This document shows, piece by piece, positions 17,432 to 26,668 of a DNA stretch of 64,000 nt; position 1 is the stretch's first letter; each line of letters begins with the position of its first letter. The position numbers and the translations under genes are program-made. The notes beneath the pieces were generated by a model, which made no database searches, was not told the DNA's origin, and worked only from the letters and a program-made list of their open reading frames with translations. The DNA lies in NCBI RefSeq assembly GCF_037963145.1, contig NZ_CP150144.1, positions 3,038,001 to 3,102,000 on the forward strand, written 5' to 3'. Origin of the DNA: Oceanobacillus sp. FSL K6-2867 (lineage in GTDB: Bacteria; Bacillota; Bacilli; Bacillales; Amphibacillaceae).

Positions 17432-17917
17432 ATGATTATAAAAATGAGAATTGATGATCGCTTACTACATGGACAGGTAGCATACAGCTGGAAATCAGCT
17501 TTATCCTATGAAGCTATAGTAATAGCTGACGATAATGCAGTAAATGATGAAGTAAGAAAAATGGCACTAAAGATGAGTAACCCGGACGGGGTAAGACTTG
17601 CAATTCGAACAATAGAAGATGCTGCAAAACTAGTTCAAAATCCAAAACTTCAAGCAATGAAAGTTTTCGTTATATTTTCTAATCCAAAGGCAGCTTATGA
17701 ATTTATTGAAAAAATTAATGAAAAACCTGTACTAAATGTTGGTGGGATGCAAAAGCAAGAAGACAAAGTGTTACTATCACCTGCTGTATATGTATCTAAA
17801 GAAGATATCTCATATTTAGATAAAATCCAGGAAAAAGGTATTGAAATTGAAGTACGTCAAGTTCCAGATGAAAAGTCAAAAAACTATACAACTTTAAAAA
17901 ATAAACTATCATTTTAA
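17432..17917 (+). CDS. PTS mannose/fructose/sorbose-family EIIB component
   Basis: The 161-residue cytoplasmic subunit carries the phospho-accepting His13 in MRIDDRLLHGQV, the family signature, and the NVGGMQ motif near 106. It transfers phosphate to the sugar during transport through EIIC-EIID. The ATG follows GGAGG at a good distance. Gene order IIA-IIB-IIC-IID with spacing of 25 bp or less, or overlaps, indicates one operon. Confidence 0.93.
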   Translation: MIIKMRIDDRLLHGQVAYSWKSALSYEAIVIADDNAVNDEVRKMALKMSNPDGVRLAIRTIEDAAKLVQNPKLQAMKVFVIFSNPKAAYEFIEKINEKPVLNVGGMQKQEDKVLLSPAVYVSKEDISYLDKIQEKGIEIEVRQVPDEKSKNYTTLKNKLSF

Positions 17918-17942
17918 ACCTTAAGAGAAGAGGGAAGCATTT

Positions 17943-18734
17943 ATGCAAACAGCACTATTAGTAGGTTTAATCTTAGCAGTTCTATGGTTTATAGAAAAGA
18001 TGTTAGGTACACCAATGGTCATTAGGCCAATTGTTGTTTCAACAATTATTGGTGCGGCCTTAGGTGATCTGCAAACAGGTATTTTAGTAGGGGCATCATT
18101 AGAATTAATATTTATGGGATTCATACAAGTTGGTGGCGCAGTTCCACCAGATGTACTAGTTGGAGCAGGTCTAGGTACAGCATTTGCAATTATGAGTGGA
18201 AGTGGTACTGAAGTTGCTTTAGCCTTGGCATTGCCAATCGCATTATTAGCGCAGTCTCTAAAAGTTATCGTATTTATTGTACGAAGCTGGTTCATGAACT
18301 TTGCAATGAGATTAGCTGGGTCAGCAAATATTAAGGGACTGGTCACCTTAAATATGGCTGGACTTATACTGCAATGTGCAATGTATTTTGTTGTTGGCTT
18401 TGTAGCAATTCTATTCGGCTCTACAGCAGTTGAAGGATTTGTCAATAACATACCTGAATCAATTATGAGTGGGTTAGAGGTTGCAGGTGGACTATTGCCA
18501 GCTGTTGGCTTTGCATTATTGCTATTACCAATGATGAAGAAAACAAACATTCTATACTTCCTACTGGGTTTTGCTTTATTTGCCTATATGAATCTACCAA
18601 TCTTAGGAATCACCCTATTTGGTGTAGTTCTTGCATTCATCATCGTTTACGAAATGAAAAATAAAGAAGTAGAAGTAGCAGGAAATAATGGCACTAATAA
18701 ACCAACAGATGAGGAGGACCTATTCGATGTCTGA
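17943..18734 (+). CDS. PTS mannose/fructose/sorbose-family EIIC membrane component
   Basis: The 263-residue polytopic membrane protein of the EIIC sorbose-specific family forms the sugar channel with EIID. It has multiple hydrophobic segments and the conserved LGTPMVIRPIVV and GASLELIFMGFIQVGGAVPPD regions near the N-terminus. The ATG follows AGAGGGAAGC. Its end overlaps the start of the EIID gene by 8 bp. Confidence 0.92.
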   Translation: MQTALLVGLILAVLWFIEKMLGTPMVIRPIVVSTIIGAALGDLQTGILVGASLELIFMGFIQVGGAVPPDVLVGAGLGTAFAIMSGSGTEVALALALPIALLAQSLKVIVFIVRSWFMNFAMRLAGSANIKGLVTLNMAGLILQCAMYFVVGFVAILFGSTAVEGFVNNIPESIMSGLEVAGGLLPAVGFALLLLPMMKKTNILYFLLGFALFAYMNLPILGITLFGVVLAFIIVYEMKNKEVEVAGNNGTNKPTDEEDLFDV

Positions 18735-19545
18735 GAAAAAGAAAATGAGCAAAGATGAAAAGAAACTAATGCGAGAAATATTTTGGAGTTCTTTCATGCT
18801 AGAAGCATCCTACAACTATGAAAGACAGCAGGCACTTGGCTTCTCAATCGGTATGTGGCCGGCCATTAAGCGCTATTACAAGAACAAAAAAGATCAAGCA
18901 GATGCACTAGAACGTCACATGAATATATTTAATACAACACCTCATGTGGTGACAACTATAACTGGGGTTGCAACAGCACTTGAAAAAGAAGCAAGTAAGA
19001 ACCCTTCATTTGATAAAAACATCATCAATAATGTAAAAGTTGGGTTAATGGGACCATTTGCTGGAATCGGTGATTCACTATTTTGGGGAACACTAAGAAT
19101 TATCGCGGTTGGTATTGGGTTATCCTTAGCACAACAAGGCAGTATTTTAGGTCCAATTATTTTCTTATTACTATTCAATATTCCCCACATGTTGATTCGT
19201 TACTATGGCGGAGTGCTTGGGTATAAATTCGGAACGCAAATCATGGATAGAGCTAATAACTCCGGAATCATGCAAAAGATATCAAAAGGAGCTACCATAG
19301 TGGGCTTGATGGTAATAGGCGCTATGACCGCCTCGATGGTAAAACTAGAATCGTCACTTGTATTTTCAGTCGGAGAAGAAAAAATTCCAATGCAAGATTA
19401 TCTAGATCAAATTTTTCCATTATTATTACCGTTACTTTACACCATCTTTATGTACTATTTATTAAAAAAGGGTATGAAACCAACAACCATTTTACTTGTA
19501 ACAATCGCAATTGGTATTGGTGGATCTTTATTGGGTATCATCTAA
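18727..19545 (+). CDS. PTS mannose/fructose/sorbose-family EIID membrane component
   Basis: The 272-residue protein starts with the typical EIID region (REIFWSSFMLEASYNYERQQALGF). It then has the conserved NTTPHVVTTITG segment and GLMGPFAGIGDSLFWGTLR, followed by C-terminal membrane helices. EIID is found only in the mannose-type PTS. The frame is open from 18688, but the ATG at 18727 has GAGGAGG nine bases ahead and is the start. It completes a full transporter. Confidence 0.93.
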   Translation: MSEKKKMSKDEKKLMREIFWSSFMLEASYNYERQQALGFSIGMWPAIKRYYKNKKDQADALERHMNIFNTTPHVVTTITGVATALEKEASKNPSFDKNIINNVKVGLMGPFAGIGDSLFWGTLRIIAVGIGLSLAQQGSILGPIIFLLLFNIPHMLIRYYGGVLGYKFGTQIMDRANNSGIMQKISKGATIVGLMVIGAMTASMVKLESSLVFSVGEEKIPMQDYLDQIFPLLLPLLYTIFMYYLLKKGMKPTTILLVTIAIGIGGSLLGII

Positions 19546-19564
19546 TAAAAAGGCTTAGTCTGTG

Positions 19565-19602
19565 ATAAAATTACTGTAATCCACTGATTACAGTAATTTT
19601 AT
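19565..19602 (+). terminator. Strong hairpin between EIID and the PRD regulator
   Basis: A perfect 17-bp stem (ATAAAATTACTGTAATC with its complement, loop CACT) ends directly before the AGGAGGG ribosome site of the next gene. The T-run is inside the 3' arm rather than after it. It may be a weak terminator or attenuator that lowers regulator expression, or a processing site. Confidence 0.65.
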
Positions 19603-19617
19603 TAGGAGGGTTCTGTC

Positions 19618-21540
19618 ATGTTAGATTTGAACAGAAGGCAACTATTAATTTTAAATGAACTCTTTCAACAAGAAATCAGAACCGCAGCTAATCTAGCTTT
19701 AGTTGTAGAGGCTTCGGTTAGGACTGTTAAAAATGATATTTCTATTCTAAGAAAAAAATTGAATAAACATGAAATCACTATAGATTCTGGACCTAATAAA
19801 GGCTATCAGTTAATTTATCCTAATAGTTCCTCCAAAGATTATCTCTCACAATTTATTTCGCAAGTAGACATAAAAAGATTGAATCTGTTTAAACGAAATA
19901 ACTATGAACGAATATTTTTTATTATTAGAACCCTATTATTAAGTAAAAACTATATAAAATTGGATGAACTAGCAGGCAAAATGTTTGTTAGTCGCTCTAC
20001 GTTAAATGGGGATATGACAGAAGTAAAGCGTATCCTTGCAAATTATCAATTAGATTTAGATTCAAAAGCTAATTACGGAATCGTTATTCAGGGACATGAA
20101 CTAAATAAAAGAATTTGCATTGCCGAACATTTCTTTCATAACAAGACAACTTTTGAAAACAGTAAGGGAATTGACCTAAAAGATTATGGTTTAAATCAGG
20201 CTATCATTCCTGTAATTGAAAAACAACTGCGATTGATTTGTGAACAAAATCAGATTATCTTATCTGATTTTTCTCTAAATAATATTGCAATACACGTCTT
20301 AATCTCTATCATTAGAAGCAAGTCTGGATATATGATTGAAGGATCAATACAGGCCGAACAAGAATTAAAGAGTGAATATCCTGATATTTATTTAGCTAGT
20401 AAAAAACTATGTATAACAATCAATCTAATTTTTAATACCAAGTTAAATGATGGTGATATTGCTTATATTGGAATGCATTTAGAGGGTAAGCAACTCTTGC
20501 ATAAAAGAGGAGTCAAAAACGATAAATTAGAGGAAGTAAATCAAGTTCTAAAGAATATCTATATGGAAATCAAAAATAACTTTGATATTGATATTTCATC
20601 GGATCCAATTTTAAATGAAAATCTTGCACCTCATATTCTTCAAATGGTAAGAAGAATTAACAATAGAATGGTATTAAGAAATCCCGTCGTACACGAAAAC
20701 CTTCAAAAGTATCTTTTTGCCACTAAGGTTACGATATCTGCCACAAAGGTTATTGAAGATTATTATGATATTAAAATTAATCTGGATGAATTTGGCTACC
20801 TAGTTCTTTACTTTAATGTAGCGTTACGAAATTTAAGGAAGAAGGAAAAAATTATCATTTGTTTGGTTAGTGGGCGCGGTCGTGCGGAAACGATTATGTA
20901 TATCCATGAGTTGAAGGAAAATTTTCCAGAAGATGCCTATCAACTAATTAACTATGATTCAATAGATGATGCAATTGAAAATATTAATAGAATTGACATT
21001 TTAGTATCTTCCTATGAAATAAAGATTTCGCGACCAATACCACAGGTTGCTATAGAGAAGGGGAATTATATTAAAAACATCCGTAGGATCATTAATCAAC
21101 TTGATCTCTATAAATTGGATATCAATAAATATTTCAATCCGGAATACTCCAATCTCCAGTTAGAAGGAGAAGATAAGGAAAGTATCCTATATAATATTGT
21201 GGAGGATCTCAAACGCTTAAAAATAATAGAACCACATATTTCGGTTGATACCCCTTTTTTTATATCACATGAGATTGGTAATAATATTGTCCATCTCCAG
21301 GATCTGCATAAAATATGTAGGAAGCCTATTTGCTATATTGCAGTACTTAAAACACCAATAATTTGGGATAAGGATATTATTAAAGTATTGTTTCTTATAA
21401 AGACTAAAAGAGATGGCGATCACAATCTAAATATTTTATGCAGTATGTTCTCCAATTGGACGCAAGACAAAGAAAAGGTTAATAGGCTAATCAATAATAA
21501 AGAATATAAATTATTTATGGTTGATATTCAAAACTTTTAA
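19618..21540 (+). CDS. PRD-containing PTS transcriptional activator (LicR/MtlR/BglG family)
   Basis: The 640-residue multi-domain regulator has an N-terminal HTH (about 1-60, RTAANLALVVEASVRTVKNDIS) and a second HTH/Mga-like part (about 100-160). PRD1 (about 190-300) has His in IAIHVLI and IGMHLEG. In PRD2 (about 310-420) the first His is present (NLAPHIL), but the usual second His region reads FGYLVLYFNV, without His. An EIIB-like domain begins IICLVSGRGRAETI, and an EIIA-fructose-like domain near 500-640 has a candidate His in IGNNIVHLQD. Such proteins are controlled by PTS phosphorylation. It lies directly after the PTS genes and most likely activates them. Confidence 0.88.
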   Translation: MLDLNRRQLLILNELFQQEIRTAANLALVVEASVRTVKNDISILRKKLNKHEITIDSGPNKGYQLIYPNSSSKDYLSQFISQVDIKRLNLFKRNNYERIFFIIRTLLLSKNYIKLDELAGKMFVSRSTLNGDMTEVKRILANYQLDLDSKANYGIVIQGHELNKRICIAEHFFHNKTTFENSKGIDLKDYGLNQAIIPVIEKQLRLICEQNQIILSDFSLNNIAIHVLISIIRSKSGYMIEGSIQAEQELKSEYPDIYLASKKLCITINLIFNTKLNDGDIAYIGMHLEGKQLLHKRGVKNDKLEEVNQVLKNIYMEIKNNFDIDISSDPILNENLAPHILQMVRRINNRMVLRNPVVHENLQKYLFATKVTISATKVIEDYYDIKINLDEFGYLVLYFNVALRNLRKKEKIIICLVSGRGRAETIMYIHELKENFPEDAYQLINYDSIDDAIENINRIDILVSSYEIKISRPIPQVAIEKGNYIKNIRRIINQLDLYKLDINKYFNPEYSNLQLEGEDKESILYNIVEDLKRLKIIEPHISVDTPFFISHEIGNNIVHLQDLHKICRKPICYIAVLKTPIIWDKDIIKVLFLIKTKRDGDHNLNILCSMFSNWTQDKEKVNRLINNKEYKLFMVDIQNF

Positions 21541-21562
21541 CATGAAAGATAAGGGATGAGAA

Positions 21563-22408
21563 ATGAAAAGAATGACTACTGATTTACTTTTAATAGTTGT
21601 GGGAGGGTTTATTTTCTCCATAGGTGTTAATTATTTTGTTATCCCAAATTCTCTTTCAGAAGGAGGGATTCTCGGCCTAACTGTAATCGCTCATTATCTA
21701 TTCGGATGGTCGACAGGATTAATAAATTTAGTTTTAAATCTATCCCTTTTATTAATAGGTTATAAATTTTTTGAAAGAAAAGTGTTGTACTATACATTGT
21801 TTTCCATTTTATCATCTTCCATACTTTTGTTTCTTACGGAGAATCAAAGCTGGATTTTAACAGAAGACACATTACTTTCTGCTGTTTTTGCTGGTTTGTT
21901 TGTTGGAATTGGTCTAGGATTAATATTTCGATCTGGCGGAACTAATGGTGGTACAACCGTACTAGCCAGAATAGCTAATGAGTATTTGGGGCTAACAATA
22001 GGAAAAGCTATGCTATATATTGATATCATCGTTGTGTTAGGTTCTGTATTTGTTATTGGAGTAGACAAAGGAATGTATACACTTATTTCCGTATATATAG
22101 GTGCAAAGGTTATTGACTTTTTCGTAGATGGCATGGATGAAAAAGTGGCTGTCTTCATTATGTCAAACCATGCCGATAGAATCGCCAATAATATCTTACA
22201 CAGAATGTCTAGGGGAATTACCATCTTAGATGGATACGGAGGGTATACCGGTGATGATAAAAAGGTTCTATATATTGTTATCAACAGAACAGAATTAATT
22301 AAGATCAAAAGGCTAATTAAAGAGATTGATGATAATGCTTATGTTACTGTTCATCAGGTACAGGAAATTATACGGAAAGGCTATAAAGCTCCTATTATAG
22401 AAAAATAA
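21563..22408 (+). CDS. YitT family membrane protein with DUF2179 domain
   Basis: The 281-residue protein has five to six N-terminal membrane helices (from DLLLIVVGGFIFSIGVNYFVIPNSLSEGG style sequence) and the conserved GLGLIFRSGGTNGGTTVLARI region. A C-terminal cytoplasmic DUF2179 domain (about 215-275, GITILDGYGGYTGDDKKVLY) follows. Function is not established for the family. It follows the PTS regulator by 22 bp in the same direction, so it is probably the last gene of that operon; whether it has a role in the same pathway is unknown. The ATG follows AAGGGATGAG. Confidence 0.9.
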   Translation: MKRMTTDLLLIVVGGFIFSIGVNYFVIPNSLSEGGILGLTVIAHYLFGWSTGLINLVLNLSLLLIGYKFFERKVLYYTLFSILSSSILLFLTENQSWILTEDTLLSAVFAGLFVGIGLGLIFRSGGTNGGTTVLARIANEYLGLTIGKAMLYIDIIVVLGSVFVIGVDKGMYTLISVYIGAKVIDFFVDGMDEKVAVFIMSNHADRIANNILHRMSRGITILDGYGGYTGDDKKVLYIVINRTELIKIKRLIKEIDDNAYVTVHQVQEIIRKGYKAPIIEK

Positions 22409-22459
22409 CCGGGCAGTTACCATACTTCTGTACTAGAAGATATTTTCCCCCAAAATTAG

Positions 22460-22573
22460 TCAGGTTCTGGGGGAGTTCCCAATTTATTTGAACAAATTAT
22501 GATTCAAGACAGTTTTGAAACAGTTACTAACATTGCTGGAGATGGAGCTATGGTCGCATTCGCTATAAAGTAA
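22460..22573 (+). pseudogene. C-terminal relic of an unidentified gene
   Basis: An open stretch of 37 codons, without start or ribosome site, reads as plausible protein (includes QDSFETVTNIAGDGAMVAFA) and ends in TAA. The T-N-I/V-x-G-D-G/A-x-V pattern recalls the end of dicarboxylate or amino-acid symporters, but the match is too short to name. The remainder of the 308-bp spacer 22409-22716 is the terminator of the next gene. Confidence 0.3.
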
Positions 22574-22658
22574 GCCTTTCTGAGCTAACTAAGGTCATTG
22601 AAAATAAATACAGAACAGTATTCTATCGACTTTAATCTCATGAATTATAAAATTCAAG

Positions 22659-22697
22659 AAAAAACACAGCTCTATCATTAGAGTCTGTGTTTTTTTA
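22659..22697 (-). terminator. Terminator of the gltS/hutG operon
   Basis: AAAAACACAG-CTCTA pairs with TAGAG-CTGTGTTTTT around a TCAT loop, with a long T-run on each strand. It lies 20 bp beyond the gltS stop on the minus strand. Confidence 0.85.
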
Positions 22698-22716
22698 AAA
22701 TACGGATTTTTTATTT

Positions 22717-23904
22717 TTAGGAAAATAAGTTTATAGATATTATGATAATTGGCATAGCAAATACATCAATTAGAAATGCTCCAACAAGTGGAACGATTAG
22801 AAAAGCTTTTTGAGATGGTCCGAACTTGGAAACAATTGCATCCATGTTCGCCATGGCATTTGGAGTTGCACCTAGGCCGTGACCGGCAAATCCACCAACC
22901 ATAACAGCTGCATCATAGTTCTTTCCGAGCCATCTAAATAAAATGAATGTACTGAATAACACTACAAACAAGACTTGAATAAGTACGATCGCTAGTAATG
23001 GAAGAGCTAGATCAACGACTTCCCATAATTTAATACTCATTAATGCCATAGAGAGGAATATACTTAACGTTATATCTCCGATGATACTAATGCTTTTCAT
23101 TTCAACCACTTTATTATTATATTTATCCAAAATATTGCGAACAATAACCGCTACAAACATTGCACTTACGTAATCTGGCAGTGCAAATCCAGTTAAATCA
23201 GTGAACCACGTACCTAAATACGAACCAACTGCCATACATAATGCAATAATGAAAACTTGCATCATAAATGATGTTGAAGTGACGTCAGATACTTCATTAT
23301 GAGCTTCTACTACAGTTTCTTCTGTTTTCACAGGTTTTAAATTATATTTATTGATTAGGAATTTAACAATTGGTCCACCAACTAATCCACCGGCAACTAA
23401 CCCAACTGTTGCTGCAGCAAGTCCAATCGTTAAAGCGCCATCGAATCCCATTTCTTCTATGGTCGTACCAAATGCGGTTGCTGCACCATGTCCACCCTCC
23501 ATGGATGTTGCACCAACCATTACACCTAATATAGGATCTAAATTAAATAATGTAGCAAAGGAAATACCAATAACATTTTGTACTAATGCTAATATTCCAC
23601 ATGCAAGCCAATATATAACAAGAAGCTTACCGCCTAATTTTATCAGGCTAAAACTTGCACCAAGTCCGACTGTTGTAAAGAAAGTAAGCATAAATAGTCC
23701 TTGTAAGGAAGTATCTAAATTGATATTGACAATATCAAAGCCTTTAAGGAATGTAATAACTGCTGCAAATAATAGCCCACCGACTACAGGTGCTGGTATA
23801 CAAAATCTATCTAAGAATTTAATTCGTTTATTTAAGACAGTTCCAATCATAAAAACAGCTAATGCTAAAAATATTGTTGTTACCTGATTGAATTCAATTA
23901 TCAT
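22717..23904 (-). CDS. gltS: GltS family sodium/glutamate symporter
   Basis: The 395-residue inner-membrane carrier has about ten to twelve helices in two inverted halves. The repeated pore-loop motifs are visible as SMEGGHGAATAFG (first half) and GFAGHGLGATPNAMANM (second half), the hallmark of the GltS family. It is co-transcribed with and downstream of hutG, with a 4-bp ATGA overlap, on the minus strand. With formimidoylglutamase producing glutamate, the carrier may import glutamate or a related compound, or export product. A LysR gene is divergent. A second GltS homologue lies at 49564 in a parallel arrangement. Confidence 0.92.
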   Translation of the reverse strand: MIIEFNQVTTIFLALAVFMIGTVLNKRIKFLDRFCIPAPVVGGLLFAAVITFLKGFDIVNINLDTSLQGLFMLTFFTTVGLGASFSLIKLGGKLLVIYWLACGILALVQNVIGISFATLFNLDPILGVMVGATSMEGGHGAATAFGTTIEEMGFDGALTIGLAAATVGLVAGGLVGGPIVKFLINKYNLKPVKTEETVVEAHNEVSDVTSTSFMMQVFIIALCMAVGSYLGTWFTDLTGFALPDYVSAMFVAVIVRNILDKYNNKVVEMKSISIIGDITLSIFLSMALMSIKLWEVVDLALPLLAIVLIQVLFVVLFSTFILFRWLGKNYDAAVMVGGFAGHGLGATPNAMANMDAIVSKFGPSQKAFLIVPLVGAFLIDVFAMPIIIISINLFS

Positions 23905-24881
23905 TCATTATCCTCCTTCATTCCATTTTTAATAGTTCGATTAAAGTTTTGTAAAACTTCGGCGACTAGATATGCGGCTAATCGTGTTGTTTTATCATGC
24001 TCATCAACAAGTGGATTTACTTCTGATATATCAAAACTCAATGTATTTTTTTGAGAGACAATGTATTTAAGTAATTTCCTTACTACTTTTGAGCTTAATC
24101 CAAATGGTCCAGGCGCACTTACTCCCGGTGCTTCACTTATAGCGATAGAATCCGTACACAATGTTAAGATGATAGCATCATGACTTTTACTAAAACGATC
24201 AATCGCTTTATATACTTGATCATTTTGATTCTCAGTTACTTCCTCTTCTAATAAATAGGTACACCCTAAGCGATCTGCTTCCAGAAATAATGATTCGGTA
24301 TTACCGAATGGTTGAATGCCTAAGCATAAATAACCAGCATTTTTATCTGATTCTAATATTTGTCTGAACATGGTTCCAGATGATGGTATCTCATCATTTC
24401 GCATATCAAAATGTGCGTCAATATTAATAATTCCAAGGGAAGCATTTTCTCCTAGATGTTCTCTGGCTCCTAAATAATGACCATACAAAGTTTCATGACC
24501 GCCGCCAATAATAATTGGAGTTGCATCATGGGCTAGAATCGTGCTTACATGTGCACCTAAATCTTCTTGTGCTTTTTCCAGTTTGTTATCTTCACAAGTA
24601 ATATTACCTGTATCAATTAATTGTTGGCCTTTAAGAATGGAGGAAGGAAAATTAGATAAGAATGAGCGGATTTTATTTGGAGCTTTAGCTGCACCGATTC
24701 TTCCTTTATTTCTTTTAACACCTTCGTCAGATTCAAAACCAATAATGCAGAAAGCGTTTTCCTTTTTTAGTGAATATATATCTGCAAGGCAATCAACCAC
24801 CTGATGAAAGCGAAAAGTCTTTACATCTGTTTTGCTGTCAACTCTGCCTGTCCAAAGTTTTTTATCAATATATTGATGCAT
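23901..24881 (-). CDS. hutG: Arginase-family hydrolase, probable formimidoylglutamase
   Basis: The 326-residue Mn-dependent ureohydrolase fold has metal motifs IIIGGGHETLYGH and INIDAHFDMR. The third motif region reads LTLCTDSIAISEAPGVSAPGPFG; the APGVSAPG segment is characteristic of formimidoylglutamase (histidine degradation: N-formimidoylglutamate to glutamate and formamide). One of the usual two Asp of the third motif appears as Cys, which I recall as normal for HutG of Gram-positives but could not verify. No hutH, hutU or hutI is nearby, so the gene is outside a histidine operon. It overlaps gltS by 4 bp, suggesting that substrate enters through that carrier. Confidence 0.85.
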   Translation of the reverse strand: MHQYIDKKLWTGRVDSKTDVKTFRFHQVVDCLADIYSLKKENAFCIIGFESDEGVKRNKGRIGAAKAPNKIRSFLSNFPSSILKGQQLIDTGNITCEDNKLEKAQEDLGAHVSTILAHDATPIIIGGGHETLYGHYLGAREHLGENASLGIINIDAHFDMRNDEIPSSGTMFRQILESDKNAGYLCLGIQPFGNTESLFLEADRLGCTYLLEEEVTENQNDQVYKAIDRFSKSHDAIILTLCTDSIAISEAPGVSAPGPFGLSSKVVRKLLKYIVSQKNTLSFDISEVNPLVDEHDKTTRLAAYLVAEVLQNFNRTIKNGMKEDNE

Positions 24882-24970
24882 AAAATTTTCATTCCTTCCT
24901 TTTGTATGGATTATTGTTTCATTATAATTTTCATGTTATATAATTACTAATATAGATAATTTATGGTTTT

Positions 24971-24985
24971 ATAGTTCTAAACTAT
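24971..24985. promoter_or_regulatory. LysR-type operator ATAG-N7-CTAT in the hutG/LysR divergent region
   Basis: ATAGTTCTAAACTAT is a perfect 6-3-6 dyad of the T-N11-A type bound by LysR proteins, 18 bp before the LysR start. The same ATAG-N7-CTAT frame recurs at 49450 in the paralogous module. Confidence 0.65.
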
Positions 24986-25002
24986 AGTTATGAGGTGATA
25001 GC

Positions 25003-25884
25003 TTGGATATAAATCAGTTAAAGTATTTAATAACGGTTGTAGAAGCACAAACTTTTACGAATGCATCGGATATATTACATGTTTCCCAACCATCCTTAAG
25101 TATTGCAATAAAAAAGTTAGAAAATCATTTGGGATTAATGTTATTAGATAGAAGCAAACGAAAACTAAGTTTAACTAAGGAAGGCAGAATATTATATTTA
25201 GAAGCAAAAAGGCTTATGAATCAGTTAGACTATATAGAAGATGAAATGGAACGGCTTAAAAAAGAAGGACCATTGGAATTATCTATTGGTACGATTGAAT
25301 CAGCAAACCATTGGCTTCCTAAAGTACTAAAAATTATTAAAGAATCTTATGAAGATGTTCACATTCAGTTATTGGATATTTTAAGCTTAGATGAGGTTAA
25401 AAATGCATTACTGAACTATCGCATTCATTTTGCGATTACCAATCAATATATTAATACAGATGAAATAAAATCCACATTCCTTTATGAGGAACATTTGGTA
25501 GTTCTTATGCCAAATGATCACCCAATGAGAAACAAAGAAAGGCTTTCCATTGTAGATTTAAATAATGAACCGTTCATTTTATGTAAAGAGGGATTTCAAA
25601 CACGGGATGATATTAAAAATGCTTTTCGCAGGTCTAGCAGTAAGCTTAATATACATTACGAAATTGAAAGATTCGAGACCGCCTGTCGCTTGGTAGAAGA
25701 AGGATTGGGTATAACCATTATTCCTGAGAAGTATGTAAATCGTGCTAGCAATAACCGTTTTTGTGTTAGATATGTAAGTGATCAAGATATCAAACGGAAT
25801 GTTTATTTGGTAGTAGACAAAAAAAGGTACTTGCCTCCCATTGTTATAAAGTTTATGGAACAGATATTTGAGTATCATAAGTAA
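25003..25884 (+). CDS. LysR family transcriptional regulator of the gltS-hutG operon
   Basis: The 293-residue protein has an N-terminal winged helix (1-60; DINQLKYLITVVEAQTFTNA and VSQPSLSIAIKKLENHLG) and a periplasmic-binding-like effector domain (about 90-290). The start is TTG at 25003, with GAGGTGA upstream. It is divergent from hutG-gltS with a 121-bp shared control region. The C-terminal pattern (RFETACRLVEEGLGITIIPEKYV) is close to that of the LysR protein at 48543, indicating that the two regulators are paralogues. The inducer is unknown; the pathway suggests a glutamate precursor. Confidence 0.9.
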   Translation: MDINQLKYLITVVEAQTFTNASDILHVSQPSLSIAIKKLENHLGLMLLDRSKRKLSLTKEGRILYLEAKRLMNQLDYIEDEMERLKKEGPLELSIGTIESANHWLPKVLKIIKESYEDVHIQLLDILSLDEVKNALLNYRIHFAITNQYINTDEIKSTFLYEEHLVVLMPNDHPMRNKERLSIVDLNNEPFILCKEGFQTRDDIKNAFRRSSSKLNIHYEIERFETACRLVEEGLGITIIPEKYVNRASNNRFCVRYVSDQDIKRNVYLVVDKKRYLPPIVIKFMEQIFEYHK

Positions 25885-26029
25885 AATGATGTATTAATAA
25901 ATCAGACGATATATCAGATGATACTAATGCTCAATCAGATGCGGAAGGTTTAATACAATGTGCAACTAAGTTTATTGAATTTTCATTTGATAGATGCTAT
26001 GAAATGGACAGACTTGATTTGATTAAATC

Positions 26030-26491
26030 TCAACACTGTAGCGGGATTTCTAGAGGGCGATATGTTTTATATTCGTCGTCTTCATAGATGTATTCCAATA
26101 TTTTGGAGGAAGAGGCTAATGTTTTTACAATTTCGTTAACAGTTAGTGTCTGATACAGTTGATTAATTATAATATATTTTTTACTACTTGAGGAACGTTC
26201 CTTTCCATGAAATAGCTGTTTAAGTAGTTCTAATAACCCCTCTGTATCACTATTAAATTCCTTTAATTGACATTCAAATGGTGTGTAAGGGTGAAACTTT
26301 TTATAGAAGTCATAGTTTTCATAGTAGGTAATCAGTCTGAATTTACTTTTACTTACCTTTTCTATAACTGGTGCACCTTCAAGACAATTGAATGAATTGT
26401 AATACGGTTCCAGCCTTTTCTTTCCCTCCACAAGTTCTGTTCGCATCAAAACGTCCTTTATCTGTGTTGCAGTAATCCTGATGTAGGCCAT
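26030..26491 (-). CDS. Small hypothetical protein, possibly ParB-like fold
   Basis: The 153-residue protein has no membrane segment or signal. The order of short motifs (a leading I-T-A-T-Q-I-K, then APVIEKVSKSKFRLITYYENYDFYKK) resembles the ParB/Srx-like pattern 'P-x-hh-x(n)-R-L-h-x-G-x-x-R-Y', but the Gly/Arg residues are not conserved, so this is a weak suggestion. The ATG follows TAGGGGGGA. It is monocistronic, convergent to the LysR gene and divergent from csrA. Just downstream on the plus strand (about 25910-26040) is a coding-like relic without a start. Confidence 0.6.
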   Translation of the reverse strand: MAYIRITATQIKDVLMRTELVEGKKRLEPYYNSFNCLEGAPVIEKVSKSKFRLITYYENYDFYKKFHPYTPFECQLKEFNSDTEGLLELLKQLFHGKERSSSSKKYIIINQLYQTLTVNEIVKTLASSSKILEYIYEDDEYKTYRPLEIPLQC

Positions 26492-26668
26492 AAAATTCCC
26501 CCCTAAACAGAGTATGCAAAGGGTAATTTGTCCTATTACTTTAAAGAAGGTTACTTGTCACTCTCCAATTTATTACCTGATAGCAGTATACCAATACCAT
26601 CTAAATCAATAATTAGATAGGAAACGAAAAATAGTTACTGGAAATAAAATATTTTTGATAAAAACTAT

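Noticed and set aside
21844..22308. 154-codon minus-strand frame inside the YitT gene, and a similar frame of 178 codons opposite gltS (23351-23887)
   Set aside because: Antisense of strongly hydrophobic genes gives long open frames by codon bias; the sense genes have clear family motifs.
25912..26040. Coding-like plus-strand stretch (includes QSDAEGLIQCATKFIEFSF) after the LysR gene
   Set aside because: No start, no ribosome site, and it runs into the opposite-strand gene at 26030; probably a relic, too short to annotate firmly.
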